From NCBI GenBank assembly GCA_903862655.1, contig CAIOZA010000025.1:1-44217 (forward strand): a DNA stretch of 44,217 nt. The letters are read 5' to 3'. This DNA comes from an uncultured Ignavibacteria bacterium (GTDB lineage: Bacteria; Bacteroidota; Ignavibacteria; Kapaibacteriales; UBA2268). Shown here one piece after another: positions 34,875-44,217 of this stretch (the first letter of the stretch is position 1; every line of letters begins with the position of its first letter). The notes under the pieces are model-generated. The model worked only from the letters and a program-made list of their open reading frames with translations. It ran no database searches and was not told where the DNA came from. Made by a program: the position numbers and the translations under genes.

Positions 34875-35582
34875 TCATTGAATATTTCCCAAAATTTCTG
34901 TTTGTTCAGAATAACTCTCTAACATATATTCAATAAAATCAAGTTCATCTCCAGTCGCCAAATGCATTGAATGTGCAATATTGGTTACTTTCTTCAAAGT
35001 TAGTCCGCATTCTTTTGCTATGAATTGCCCCATTTCAATAAGTGCTGTATAATCTGCATATCCGCTCTTTGAAACTCTCTGTGAACGGAAAGTAGCAGTC
35101 ATATATAATTCTTTATTTCTGGGTTTAAAATCAATCGATAATAAACAGGGTTGGTCGTACATTTTGTTGGCATCATAGATGGGATGCCAAATCTGCATAT
35201 TACATCGTTTTGTGTTCTTGCCTTTTTTAAGGATTTTGATCACATTTTCAAATTGATTGTATTTCCCTTCATAATTTATCATCCTGCCCCAGTAAGAATT
35301 TTTCCATCCTTTCTTTACAGTTTCGTATTGATATTCATTATTCTCACTTTTTGTTGGTTCAATGAATGTGACTTGAGAAGCGTAATCTATACGTTTATCT
35401 CCCAAAAATTCTCTGAAATCTTCATCAAATCCTAATTCGAACTCTCCTTCCACGAAATCAGTAAACTCAATTACTCCATTAAGAATTTCAATAATTCCAC
35501 TTGTTTTGTTCCCATTCTTGATTAGCCAATCTGAAACTAACAAGAATGCTCTGGCTGGTGATTTTGCTTTAAATACTATCAT
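34875..35582 (-). CDS. Thymidylate-synthase-like protein
   Basis: A 235-residue protein. The second half follows the thymidylate synthase core: QPC with C146 (catalytic cysteine position), LSIDFKPRNKELYMTATFRSQ with R166-S167 (phosphate-binding RS), then DYTALIEMGQFIAKECGL and AHSMHLA for the final helix and strand. The asparagine that selects uracil over cytosine in ThyA (PFNIASY) is not present; the stretch reads SGYADYT. The N-terminal 100 residues differ from ThyA. Family members methylate or hydroxymethylate C5 of dUMP or dCMP, and phage versions feed DNA hypermodification. It overlaps the methyltransferase end by 14 bases. Confidence 0.75.
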   Translation of the reverse strand: MIVFKAKSPARAFLLVSDWLIKNGNKTSGIIEILNGVIEFTDFVEGEFELGFDEDFREFLGDKRIDYASQVTFIEPTKSENNEYQYETVKKGWKNSYWGRMINYEGKYNQFENVIKILKKGKNTKRCNMQIWHPIYDANKMYDQPCLLSIDFKPRNKELYMTATFRSQRVSKSGYADYTALIEMGQFIAKECGLTLKKVTNIAHSMHLATGDELDFIEYMLESYSEQTEILGNIQ

Positions 35583-36993
35583 TTTTTTTCTCCTTTATAA
35601 ATATAAAAATAGGTTCAAACTTATATCTTTTGTTGTTTATAAAAATCTCATTTATTACATCGTTGCTTCTATCTTTTCGAGCTGCTCCCTGCGTTACACC
35701 CATTAACATTTTTATGGTTTGTACATGCCGGAAACCAGCTCTTTCAGCAATTTCAATTGAAGCAGTTTCCAAATCATAGATTTTGCCCTGATTCTTAATC
35801 TTTGCTATGTTCAGATAGAAATGTCCATTTTCTCTTAATAGTTCATAAATATTCTGTATCATGGGTGACAAAAAGTTATCTATCCAATCCTCATATTCAG
35901 GATATTTAATAAAACTTTGCTCTGAATCATTCAGATAGTGTTCCTTATTGAAATAAGGTGGGCTCGTAAATACAATGTGTAGCTTACCCTTGTGTTTTGC
36001 ATATTCGATATCCTCCAAAACATTTTCTGCGCCTACTGTTTTTATCTTTAATTTAAGATTGACATAAGGATTGATATTCCTTTTCCAGTAAAGAAACAGT
36101 TTTACATATTTTTCAGTAAGATAGAAGTTGGGGTCTGTTCCTAACAGCACTACTTTTCTTTTGAAGTGATCAGATTTTTTGCTGAGTGATGATAACAATC
36201 CTGCGAGTCTTCCGCCCCAGCCCATAGAGGTATCACCTACATACAGGATGCCATCATCGGGGAACTGTTTCAATGCTGTTGTATAAATCCATTTAGCAAC
36301 TGTAACAGGAAAATTCCAAGCAATTTGATTTCCATTGGTTCTGGCAAAGTATTGCAAAAACCATTTTGAAATTGGTTTATGTGGTGATTTTTCCAGAATG
36401 TGGTAAACATTTTTTGCTACAATTCTAAATACTGCGTCATAGAATACATCAGACAGGTAAATCTGCTCATAGATAGAATATTTACGCCCCTGTATTTTCA
36501 CGTGATAAATTTCAGGGAAAAAGTTGTTTATTGCTGATGTTAATCTATTCTTTGATTGTAATCTGATTTCAGTGTTTGTTATCGTTTCTATATCTTTAAT
36601 ATCAAAATCATTCAATTCCATTAATTTGTCAAGTAATAATGGTTCATCAAAATGAAGCAGAAATATCGATTGTTCTCCATTATTGATAGATTTTAGTAAA
36701 GAATCTCTTAGCTCATTTGAATAAGCTCTTAGTTTGCCTTTGTAGGCTTTGAGTTTTCGATAATTTCTTTCTCCTAAGGCTCTTTTGGGATCAGATAATA
36801 CTTGATTATAGAAATCTCTACTACAGTTCAGTTTACTTATTTGTAAAAAGTCTGCAACATCTTCCAGATATAAATCATATATCAGTTTAAAACTCAGGTT
36901 CAGATGGTCGGGAATTACTTCCCGACCAATAAGATTCAGTTCAGTTAAGGCAAAGGAATCCCTATTGCCATAATTCTCTGATTTGGCATTCAT
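35569..36993 (-). CDS. DNA amino-methyltransferase (SPPY type)
   Basis: A 474-residue protein. The C-terminal half is a methyltransferase with the SAM motif DTSMGWGGR (residues 254-262) and the catalytic TSPPY (343-347), typical of N4-cytosine or N6-adenine enzymes. The N-terminal 220 residues are helical and unassigned. No restriction partner lies beside it, so it is an orphan methylase. It is 27 bases after the ParB-like gene and overlaps the TS-like gene, placing it in the modification operon. Whether it makes a plain methylation or is part of the larger pathway is not clear. Confidence 0.82.
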   Translation of the reverse strand: MNAKSENYGNRDSFALTELNLIGREVIPDHLNLSFKLIYDLYLEDVADFLQISKLNCSRDFYNQVLSDPKRALGERNYRKLKAYKGKLRAYSNELRDSLLKSINNGEQSIFLLHFDEPLLLDKLMELNDFDIKDIETITNTEIRLQSKNRLTSAINNFFPEIYHVKIQGRKYSIYEQIYLSDVFYDAVFRIVAKNVYHILEKSPHKPISKWFLQYFARTNGNQIAWNFPVTVAKWIYTTALKQFPDDGILYVGDTSMGWGGRLAGLLSSLSKKSDHFKRKVVLLGTDPNFYLTEKYVKLFLYWKRNINPYVNLKLKIKTVGAENVLEDIEYAKHKGKLHIVFTSPPYFNKEHYLNDSEQSFIKYPEYEDWIDNFLSPMIQNIYELLRENGHFYLNIAKIKNQGKIYDLETASIEIAERAGFRHVQTIKMLMGVTQGAARKDRSNDVINEIFINNKRYKFEPIFIFIKEKKNDSI

Positions 36994-37020
36994 ATTCTTT
37001 CCTTTATTTAATGTTTTAGT

Positions 37021-38211
37021 TTATGCTGCTGCTTTGTTGATTAATTGTAATAGATAATCACTTGGTGAACATAATACTTCATGTGCAAGTTTAACGATTC
37101 GGATTTTAACATCCTTATCAACGGTATCAAATTCATTAATCAATTCATCTTCATTTTCTTCTGGTTCATACGTGTCGCTAGAGTTTGGATGTTCAATAAA
37201 ATTATAAACGTTACTGATTTCATCTGACTCGTCATCTTCAGTTTCTGAATCAGTATCTTCAACGTCCCCATAGCCAGAATGGGTTTGTTTCTGTACAGTT
37301 TTTCCAATAATCGAATATTTTACTTTAGTCGAATCTAATTTATTATCAATCAATTCTCCTATAAATGAAATTAGATTATGTCCTTTTTGTTTTTCTGCTT
37401 CAATCAGTTCAAAATCACTATCAGTTAATTCCAACTTACTTTTCTTTAAGATTTTATACTTATCTTTCAATATTACATTCAGTATGTAATCAACATTTCT
37501 TTTTAAAATTTCTTCAGCTTGAGTTAGATTCTTATTCCCTGCTTTTACTTCATTGAAAACTTCCGGTTCATATTGCCTCAGATTTTTAGCAATATCGCAG
37601 TAGGTAGAATTTACTCTGAAAAGTTTTCCGATAATATTTCTTGTACATGTTTTTTTGAGTTCTTCCTCTGTTAATGGAATCCCTTTTCTCCTTTTACTGA
37701 TTTTTACTGATTTGCCAATTTTGATTAATTCAGCATAGTACCCCTGTACTTCAGTTGATAAACAAGCTTTTTGTGATGAAGAAAGATGATTTCTTTGATA
37801 ATTTTTGGAAATCCAGTAAAAGTGAATGTTTTCTTCTGAATCATCATAGAAATCAAAATGCGGAATAACGTCTGCTATCCTACATGCTTCAAATCGGATT
37901 CTTCCATCTATTATCTCATTATTTCTTGTGATAATGATAGGATCAATAAGTCCGTGTAGCCTTACATCTTCAGTGAATGCTAAAAACTCATCATCACTCA
38001 TCTTCGGATAATTTGTAATTAAAGGATGTTCAACATACTTTGAATAATCAAATGGTATATCAAATTCTACTTCTTCCTGTGTCTCAGGTTGTGCAACTTT
38101 TTGCAACACCTCATTTTGAGGTTGTTGTGTCTTGATTTCTTCCTGAAGTGTTTCTAGTTGCTCAGGATTGTCAACTGTTTTGTTGACTTTAGTTTTAGAT
38201 GCTTTTTTCAT
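37021..38211 (-). CDS. ParB-like nuclease-domain protein
   Basis: A 396-residue protein from ATG 38211, with AGGAG upstream; a longer frame from 38238 lacks a ribosome site. The ParB/Srx domain spans about residues 50-150: GLIDPIIITRNNEIIDG, DGRIRFEAC (102-110) and NYQRNHLSSSQ (137-147). A long helical part follows, then a strongly acidic tail (DTDSETEDDESDE). True partition ParB needs a ParA, and none is present. ParB-domain proteins of this kind are common on phages near methylases and base-modifying enzymes, where they bind or act on DNA with NTP. It follows the HTH gene by 40 bases. Confidence 0.75.
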   Translation of the reverse strand: MKKASKTKVNKTVDNPEQLETLQEEIKTQQPQNEVLQKVAQPETQEEVEFDIPFDYSKYVEHPLITNYPKMSDDEFLAFTEDVRLHGLIDPIIITRNNEIIDGRIRFEACRIADVIPHFDFYDDSEENIHFYWISKNYQRNHLSSSQKACLSTEVQGYYAELIKIGKSVKISKRRKGIPLTEEELKKTCTRNIIGKLFRVNSTYCDIAKNLRQYEPEVFNEVKAGNKNLTQAEEILKRNVDYILNVILKDKYKILKKSKLELTDSDFELIEAEKQKGHNLISFIGELIDNKLDSTKVKYSIIGKTVQKQTHSGYGDVEDTDSETEDDESDEISNVYNFIEHPNSSDTYEPEENEDELINEFDTVDKDVKIRIVKLAHEVLCSPSDYLLQLINKAAA

Positions 38212-38251
38212 AATAACTCCTATTAATAAATTGGACAATAATTAAAACTAA

Positions 38252-38605
38252 CTATCTGAAGCGCTTCAAACTCTTTTGGGTATTTGCTGTGTCAAAGGCA
38301 GTTTTGATTTCTGCTTTGGATTTAATGTGTTTAGAATCTCTGAGTACATAAGCATCCAGGTCTTCTAATTTATAGTAGATACTTTTTCCAGTTTTTCTGA
38401 ATGGAATAGTACGTCTGTTGTTGTAAGCATATAATGTATTTTTGGATAAATTAAGATATGTTGCCGCTTCGTCCAAAGACATAAAGGGTTTTTGGCTTGT
38501 TCCTTTTGAATTGAGATTATTTAGTTTCTCTTCAATAATTTCCTCAATTAAAGCTTGTAGAATCTCTAAGATGTTACTGATTAATTTTTGCTTATCGGTA
38601 TTCAT
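38252..38605 (-). CDS. Excisionase-type helix-turn-helix DNA-binding protein
   Basis: A 117-residue protein. Residues about 42-92 form an HTH_17/MerR-like domain (MSLDEAATYLNLSKNTLYAYNNRRTIPFRKTGKSIYYKLEDLDAYV). A helical, charged N-terminal segment may dimerise. Such proteins act as excisionases or regulators on mobile elements. It is first in the minus-strand operon and may control it. A match to the -7 box TAnnTTTG (TATTTTTG, 38642-38649 on the minus strand) lies 37 bases upstream, without a clear -33 partner. Confidence 0.8.
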   Translation of the reverse strand: MNTDKQKLISNILEILQALIEEIIEEKLNNLNSKGTSQKPFMSLDEAATYLNLSKNTLYAYNNRRTIPFRKTGKSIYYKLEDLDAYVLRDSKHIKSKAEIKTAFDTANTQKSLKRFR

Positions 38606-38869
38606 ATCTTTTATCTCTGTAGTTGTTTTTCTTTAACAGTACAAAAATATGAAGATAAAAATGGGTGTAGCTCCGCTTTAAATCAGATTAGTTCGTTATG
38701 AATAGCTATGTTAAAGTAGAATAGATGCTGGTTTTAAAATTAAGTTCGGTAAGGTTTAATTCAATGCGTTTTGTAATGAAAAAATAAAGTGAAATAGAAT
38801 TTGAATATTATCTAAGTATAATTATACAAAGTACTTAAGAGATAAATAAATTAAATCGTTTATTCGCTT

Positions 38870-40036
38870 TTAAAGATATTTTTTAAAAACTTCTTGTGCT
38901 TCATTTGTTAAGTGATAATAATGTGTATGTTTTTCATAGGTCTTTTCGGTAATGTAATCAAACTCACCAGTATTAAGTACAGTCCTTGTATTTGAAGTTC
39001 TTATCTTTTTGATTATTTTTTGAATTTCTCTTATATCGACTGAAGTAAAATTTAAGAACCATTCCTTAGATACAATCAGCGGTTTTTTGATTGCTTCATG
39101 TTCAATAATGATAGATAAAATCATGTGTTCCAAGAGTGACATGTTTCTGTCAACAATATTTTCATGGATATATGGGATATAAAATACTTCATTTCCATTA
39201 TAAAGATTGATTCCCGGTAGTTCATCAATATTACATAAAAGATATTCTTTCACAATACATTTTTCTTTTTCATTATATTTTCGTCGAACAATTATATTTC
39301 TATCTTTTTCTATTTCACTAAGTATCTTTTCAACAATCTTTACATTGGACACATTGATAATATATTTGATCCTTTCCGGTGCTAAATCAAACATTAATCC
39401 GTGATGATTAAATGCAAAAATCAATGAATATATATGATACTTTTTACTCTCATGATATTTTAATGAAGGTAGTAGTGGTAGTCTGGTTATCATGCCATCC
39501 TTGATTAGTTGTTCAGGAGTTTGCTGGCTATTTCTGTAATAAGTCTTTAAAATTCTATAGTGTTCATCTTTCAATTCCCAGTTTTTTAAAATAATCTCAA
39601 TACCTTTATTTATTTCCTCTGCATTAATTGGAAAACCCATTCCAAAATTTTCATAAATAAACAACCCTAATTTTGATGATTCTACCTCATATTTAAGAGA
39701 ATAGTTATTTAAAACATATTCAATGATTGATTCTTCTAATTTAGGAATTATAAAATCTGGATCAAGAATATCAATATCATCTCTTGAATATCTTTCTTCA
39801 TATACTTTTGGCAAATGTTTGTAATAATCACAATCTTCAAATGCCTCATTAATACATAATGTATTAAAGTCTAATTGATCAGGTGAAAAGGTGTATCTAT
39901 CTTTAGTTATTAGTTCTCTATAAAAATTTAAGTCCCTTATAAAACCTTTTGTTTGTCTGATATTATCATGGATCAAAGTTTCCAATTCTTCAATTTGCTT
40001 AATAATTTTTGATGGATTAAATTTCTTTAAAGCCAT
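38870..40036 (-). CDS. Hypothetical protein with C-terminal winged-helix-like part
   Basis: A 388-residue protein from ATG 40036, with AAGGA 10 bases upstream; an in-frame start at 40069 is less likely. It is soluble and mostly helical. The C-terminal 80 residues (SKEWFLNFTSVDIREIQKII, then HYYHLTNEAQEVFKKYL) look like a winged helix, which suggests DNA binding or a replication/regulatory role. It lies between the mobile operon and the core genes and is separate from both (264 and 235 bases). No family is recognised. Confidence 0.6.
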   Translation of the reverse strand: MALKKFNPSKIIKQIEELETLIHDNIRQTKGFIRDLNFYRELITKDRYTFSPDQLDFNTLCINEAFEDCDYYKHLPKVYEERYSRDDIDILDPDFIIPKLEESIIEYVLNNYSLKYEVESSKLGLFIYENFGMGFPINAEEINKGIEIILKNWELKDEHYRILKTYYRNSQQTPEQLIKDGMITRLPLLPSLKYHESKKYHIYSLIFAFNHHGLMFDLAPERIKYIINVSNVKIVEKILSEIEKDRNIIVRRKYNEKEKCIVKEYLLCNIDELPGINLYNGNEVFYIPYIHENIVDRNMSLLEHMILSIIIEHEAIKKPLIVSKEWFLNFTSVDIREIQKIIKKIRTSNTRTVLNTGEFDYITEKTYEKHTHYYHLTNEAQEVFKKYL

Positions 40037-40271
40037 TTGACAATTTCCTTCTATTGTTAAAATATTCAAATAATCATTTATTGAATAGTAAAAATAAGTA
40101 TTTATAAGTTCAATTTTATTTAGATTTTACTATACTTGTTTTCTATGAAGTTTATATTTCATTAGATTTTTTTGGACTTGAAATGAGACTAAATTGAGAC
40201 TATAGTAATTTTAGTAATTTATAAAAATAAGTACCAGACTCTCTTTTGATAGTTGTTTAGTGTTTTTTGAT

Positions 40272-41501
40272 TTATTCATTACGTATAGAATCGATAATAT
40301 TTTGGTTCGATGCTCTTTTTGCCGGATAAAGTGCCGCAAGGAATGACAAACTGAGCGAAACGACAACTACTAACAAAACATCGAATGTTCGGACTTCAAC
40401 CGGTAGTGATGTGATCAGATACTGAGCTGAGTTGAGCTCGAACCAGTTAAAATGAATCTGACCATAACACAATGCTAACCCTATGACTGTGCCAAGGAAT
40501 GTGCTCGTTGATCCGATTAACATTCCAAGATAAAGGTAAGTCTTTAAAATAGATTTATCGGTCGATCCAAGTGATTTCATTACAGCGATGTCTGATTTTT
40601 TTTCAAAAACTGTCATTGCAAGTGAAGCGAGTACATTGAAAACAGCTATGACGATTATCAGACTTAGAACGATAAACACTGATATTCTCTCGAACTGAAG
40701 TATGTTGTATAACTCTTTGTGTAGATCATACCAAGTGAGAATTTCACAATTTTTAAAAACATTCTTAAGTAAGTTTTTATTTTTTTCTGAATCATCTACT
40801 CTCTTTAGTCGTATATCAATTCCTGATGCTGAGTTTAATGGAGTGCTGAGCAGTACAGAGGCAAGCTCTATTGATGTCAATCCTAGTGTGTTGTCGTACT
40901 CAGGGTTATTTGTTTGGAAGATGGATGAAACCGTAAATTCTACACCCTGCTGACGAGACATAGATTTGATAGAGTATTCAACTGAGTTTAATGACATCAG
41001 ATAGATATTATCACCAGGAACTGCTTTGAGTGAATATGCGAGATTTGCTCCAAGAGCAATGTATCTTTTTCCAGCATGTTCACCTATGAAAAACTTACCG
41101 GAAACACTACTATTGCCAATCCCGGAAACATTTGGAAATTGTTTGGCGTTATATCCACTAATCTGAACAACCTTCATATTGTCACTTTTGACAGCTATGA
41201 CTCTTCCCTGTACAACCGGAGAATATCCACCGATGTCTTTGTAGTTAGCTATTTTTTTTTCATAAGAAGCATAATTCTCAAGCCAGGCACCATTCGATGG
41301 TACAATTCGTATATGTGGATCAAGACCTATTAGCTGCTTTTCAGTGAATTCACCGAAACCGTTAAAGATAGACATGACTATGATTAGAGCCGCAACACCG
41401 ATAACAATACCGATTATTGAGATTATTGTTATGAAAGTAATGAAGTGAAAACTTCTAATAGTAAAGATATATCTGACAGCAATCTTAAATGGCAAATTCA
41501 T
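40272..41501 (-). CDS. LolC/LolE-type lipoprotein-release ABC permease
   Basis: A 409-residue protein from ATG 41501. The first membrane helix carries GIVIGVAALIIVMSIFNGF, the signature of LolC/LolE. A periplasmic domain of about 200 residues follows, then three C-terminal membrane helices (VFIVLSLIIVIAVFNVLASLAM, then YLGMLIGSTSTFLGTVIGLAL, then LLVVVVSLSLSFLAALYPA) with the FtsX-like end YPAKRASNQNIIDSIR. With the ATPase LolD it passes lipoproteins to LolA for transport to the outer membrane, so the organism is diderm. It starts 12 bases after ppk1. Confidence 0.88.
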   Translation of the reverse strand: MNLPFKIAVRYIFTIRSFHFITFITIISIIGIVIGVAALIIVMSIFNGFGEFTEKQLIGLDPHIRIVPSNGAWLENYASYEKKIANYKDIGGYSPVVQGRVIAVKSDNMKVVQISGYNAKQFPNVSGIGNSSVSGKFFIGEHAGKRYIALGANLAYSLKAVPGDNIYLMSLNSVEYSIKSMSRQQGVEFTVSSIFQTNNPEYDNTLGLTSIELASVLLSTPLNSASGIDIRLKRVDDSEKNKNLLKNVFKNCEILTWYDLHKELYNILQFERISVFIVLSLIIVIAVFNVLASLAMTVFEKKSDIAVMKSLGSTDKSILKTYLYLGMLIGSTSTFLGTVIGLALCYGQIHFNWFELNSAQYLITSLPVEVRTFDVLLVVVVSLSLSFLAALYPAKRASNQNIIDSIRNE

Positions 41502-41513
41502 TAACAAATAACC

Positions 41514-43652
41514 TTAACTAAAATTTTTAATGTAAGGACTAATTTTCTGCTTCTTCTTTTTATATTTTTTAACAACATTTATCAAATGATCCTGAATGGA
41601 GAATGGAACTTCTTCATTTTGTGGTTCAATTTTTTCGTAATTACCACTGCTCAGAAGTCTCCAGGATTTCTTATTATCCTGCCAATAGAGGTGAAGCAAA
41701 TCAAATAGATTCTTCTTCAAATGACCATCAAGAATCGGGAACATGAGTTCAACACGTCTGTGAAGATTTCGTGTCATCCAGTCGGCACTTGAAAGATATA
41801 TCTCACTTTCGCCTGCATTCTGAAAATAAAAGATTCTGCTATGTTCGAGGAATCTCCCCAGAATGCTTCTTACTTCTATGTTATCACTTATACCTGGAAT
41901 GCCCGGTTTGAGGCAACAAATACCTCTTACTACCAGTTGAATTTTAACACCCTTTTGTGATGCGCGATAGAGTGCTTGAGTAACTTCATCGTGAGCAATA
42001 GCATTCATTTTTGCAAAAATAAACCCGGGATTTTCCGCTGTATGCATAGCTGCTTCGCGATCAATCAACTCGACGATCTTCTTTCTGAGGTGATTGGGAG
42101 CTACTATCAGATGATTCCAATCTTTATGATAGGAATAACCAGTAAGAAAATTAAACAAATGTATTGCATCGATTCCGAACTCTTCGTTAGAAGTAAAGAA
42201 GCCAATATCGGTATAAAGTCTGGCAGTTGATCTGTTATAATTACCTGTGCCAAGGTGCACATAGGTTCTGAGTGTCTTTCCTTCCCGACGGACTACCATA
42301 GCAATTTTGCAATGAGTTTTGAGGCCGAGAACACCGTAAACGACGTAAACACCTGCCTCTTCAAGCTCCTTTGCCCAGATAATATTATTCTCTTCATCAA
42401 ATCTGGCTTTTAATTCAACAAAAGCAGTTACCTGCTTGCCATTTTCAGCGGCTTGTTTCAAAGCGGCAACAATTGGTGAATTCATGCCTGCACGATAAAG
42501 AGTTATCTTTATAGCAACTACATCCGGACAAGTTGCGGACGTTGTCAAGAATTTTAGAACACTATTTGTGAATGAATCGTAAGGATGATGAACAAGGATA
42601 TCCTTCTTACGTAGTAGATCGAATAATTCTGGTCCATCTTTCAGAAGGGCATTTTGTGTTCTGGTCTGGAATGGTGTATCCTTCAGGTGGCGGATGTCCA
42701 GTTTCATTAACTGCATTAAATCAGGCAGATGAAGAGGTCTGTTGTGTGAATAAACATCATCCGGCTTGAGATCAAGAGATTTCATGAGGCTGTTAACCAT
42801 ATATGCCGGCATATCGTCAGAAACTTCAAGTCGAACGGCAGCTGTTTCCCATTTGCGGTGTTTGACCTGTTCAGAAATTTCCAAAAGTAAATCTTCAGCT
42901 TCGTCTTCTGCTATTTCGATGTCGGCATCTCGGGTAACACGGAATGTATTTGCGAATTCAACTTCCAGACCCGGGAAAAGAATGCTTGCATAAGCCTTAA
43001 CGACTTGTTCGAGCCTGACGAAGTGATATTGTCCATCTACGCGGGGTATTTCTATAAATCTAGCCAATTGAGAAGAAAGCTGAAGAATTGCAATTCTTTT
43101 CTCTATAGTTTTCTTTTGCTTATCGATAAGAGAAAAAGCAACATTTAGTGAGCGGTTGATAATCCGTGGGAACGGATGAGCCGGATCAAGACTCAAGGGA
43201 GTAAGTACAGGAAGAAGGAAATTACAGAAATAATCTTTTAAAAAATCTTTCTCTGTCTTATTTAGATCTCTTAGGCTATGGAAGTAAATTCCTTCATTCT
43301 CAAGTGCAGGAAATATATCATCCATTAATATCTTTTCCTGTCGGGAATATTCTGATACTAATCGTTTCCTGATTTCCTTCAACTGCTGGCTAGGAGTCAT
43401 TCCGTCAGTTGACAGATCTATTACTCCGGCTTGTATCTGGTCTCTGAGACCGGCAACTCTTATCATGAAGAATTCGTCAAGATTTGAACTATAGATAGAA
43501 ATAAATTTCAATCTTTCCAATAGTGGATGCTCAGGAGATTCTGCTTCTGACAAAACTCTTTTGTTAAATTCAAGAAAGCTCAATTCCCTGTTAAAATAGT
43601 ATTCCGCAGACTTTAGATTTAACTTTACTTCTGTTTGATTTTCAGTTGTCAT
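41514..43652 (-). CDS. ppk1: Polyphosphate kinase 1
   Basis: A 712-residue Ppk1 of normal length. The N domain opens with NRELSFLEFNKRVL. The catalytic half has AIKITLYRAG, GLKTHCK with the phosphorylated histidine (H447), VHLGTGNYN and the second histidine in FLEHSRIFYF (H604). It makes inorganic polyphosphate reversibly from ATP. It lies 18 bases after pgi and 12 before the LolC/E gene, so these core genes may be one operon. Confidence 0.97.
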   Translation of the reverse strand: MTTENQTEVKLNLKSAEYYFNRELSFLEFNKRVLSEAESPEHPLLERLKFISIYSSNLDEFFMIRVAGLRDQIQAGVIDLSTDGMTPSQQLKEIRKRLVSEYSRQEKILMDDIFPALENEGIYFHSLRDLNKTEKDFLKDYFCNFLLPVLTPLSLDPAHPFPRIINRSLNVAFSLIDKQKKTIEKRIAILQLSSQLARFIEIPRVDGQYHFVRLEQVVKAYASILFPGLEVEFANTFRVTRDADIEIAEDEAEDLLLEISEQVKHRKWETAAVRLEVSDDMPAYMVNSLMKSLDLKPDDVYSHNRPLHLPDLMQLMKLDIRHLKDTPFQTRTQNALLKDGPELFDLLRKKDILVHHPYDSFTNSVLKFLTTSATCPDVVAIKITLYRAGMNSPIVAALKQAAENGKQVTAFVELKARFDEENNIIWAKELEEAGVYVVYGVLGLKTHCKIAMVVRREGKTLRTYVHLGTGNYNRSTARLYTDIGFFTSNEEFGIDAIHLFNFLTGYSYHKDWNHLIVAPNHLRKKIVELIDREAAMHTAENPGFIFAKMNAIAHDEVTQALYRASQKGVKIQLVVRGICCLKPGIPGISDNIEVRSILGRFLEHSRIFYFQNAGESEIYLSSADWMTRNLHRRVELMFPILDGHLKKNLFDLLHLYWQDNKKSWRLLSSGNYEKIEPQNEEVPFSIQDHLINVVKKYKKKKQKISPYIKNFS

Positions 43653-43670
43653 AATAATTACTTTTTTGTT

Positions 43671-44217
<547 letters not shown>

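Noticed and set aside
37021-38211. The ParB-like protein as a plasmid partition ParB.
   Set aside because: There is no ParA nearby and its partners are modification enzymes, so a partition role is not supported.

Overview
This is an AT-rich bacterial accessory region that runs into ordinary chromosomal genes at its right end. The organism is probably from the Bacteroidota/Chlorobiota/Ignavibacteriota group. That rests on an exact TTTG-N19-TAnnTTTG promoter at 15388-15418, the excisionase-type HTH and DUF6876 proteins typical of that group, and a LolC/E - Ppk1 - Pgi gene run at 40272-44217. The genus cannot be read from the sequence. No tRNA, rRNA or CRISPR array was seen.

Layout. (1) 1-5856, + strand: five tightly spaced genes of a TerY-P-type phospho-signalling cassette: a protein kinase with a beta-helix tail (5' end outside the window), a vWA/TerY-like protein, a second kinase, a PP2C phosphatase and a MYG1-like metal-dependent phosphoesterase. 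(2) 6035-8496: a small secreted protein, a serine recombinase of different base composition, and a coupled pair of unknown small genes. (3) 8661-24191, + strand: a defence island built inside a type I restriction operon. hsdM is followed by a DUF262/HNH (GmrSD-like) gene, a type II Zorya set (zorA, zorB, HNH zorE), an AbiF/Abi_2 HEPN gene with its own promoter and terminator-like small RNA, hsdS, an HsdR_N-DUF2971 fusion, a scar made of hsdR and hsdS fragments, a membrane protein, full hsdR, and a Clp_N-DUF2971 protein split over two overlapping frames. Many junctions are ATGA or TAATG overlaps, so the genes are probably co-translated. (4) 24338-26460, - strand: a NERD-like/SF1 helicase gene broken by one frameshift.

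(5) 26603-32597: a replication-like module. A minus-strand operon (PrimPol, a small unknown protein, a coiled-coil protein, DUF6876) faces an array of five ~110-bp repeats with inverted-repeat arms. Three small paralogous genes lie between the repeats in units of about 677 bp. The PrimPol gene and all three small genes share one promoter design. A half repeat forming a perfect 24-bp palindrome lies on the far side of the operon. (6) 32608-38605, - strand: a six-gene operon HTH - ParB-like - amino-methyltransferase - thymidylate-synthase-like - PP-loop (asparagine-synthase-like) ATPase - radical SAM, which I read as a candidate DNA-base-modification pathway of a mobile element. (7) 38870-40036: an unknown protein. 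(8) 40272-44217: core genes LolC/E permease, polyphosphate kinase and glucose-6-phosphate isomerase (partial).

The strongest candidates for something undescribed are the repeat/cassette array with shared promoters, the TS/PP-loop/rSAM/ParB/MTase operon, the TerY-P cassette with MYG1 and a beta-helix kinase, and the AbiF small RNA inside the Zorya/type I locus. All family calls come from reading motifs. No database search was possible.
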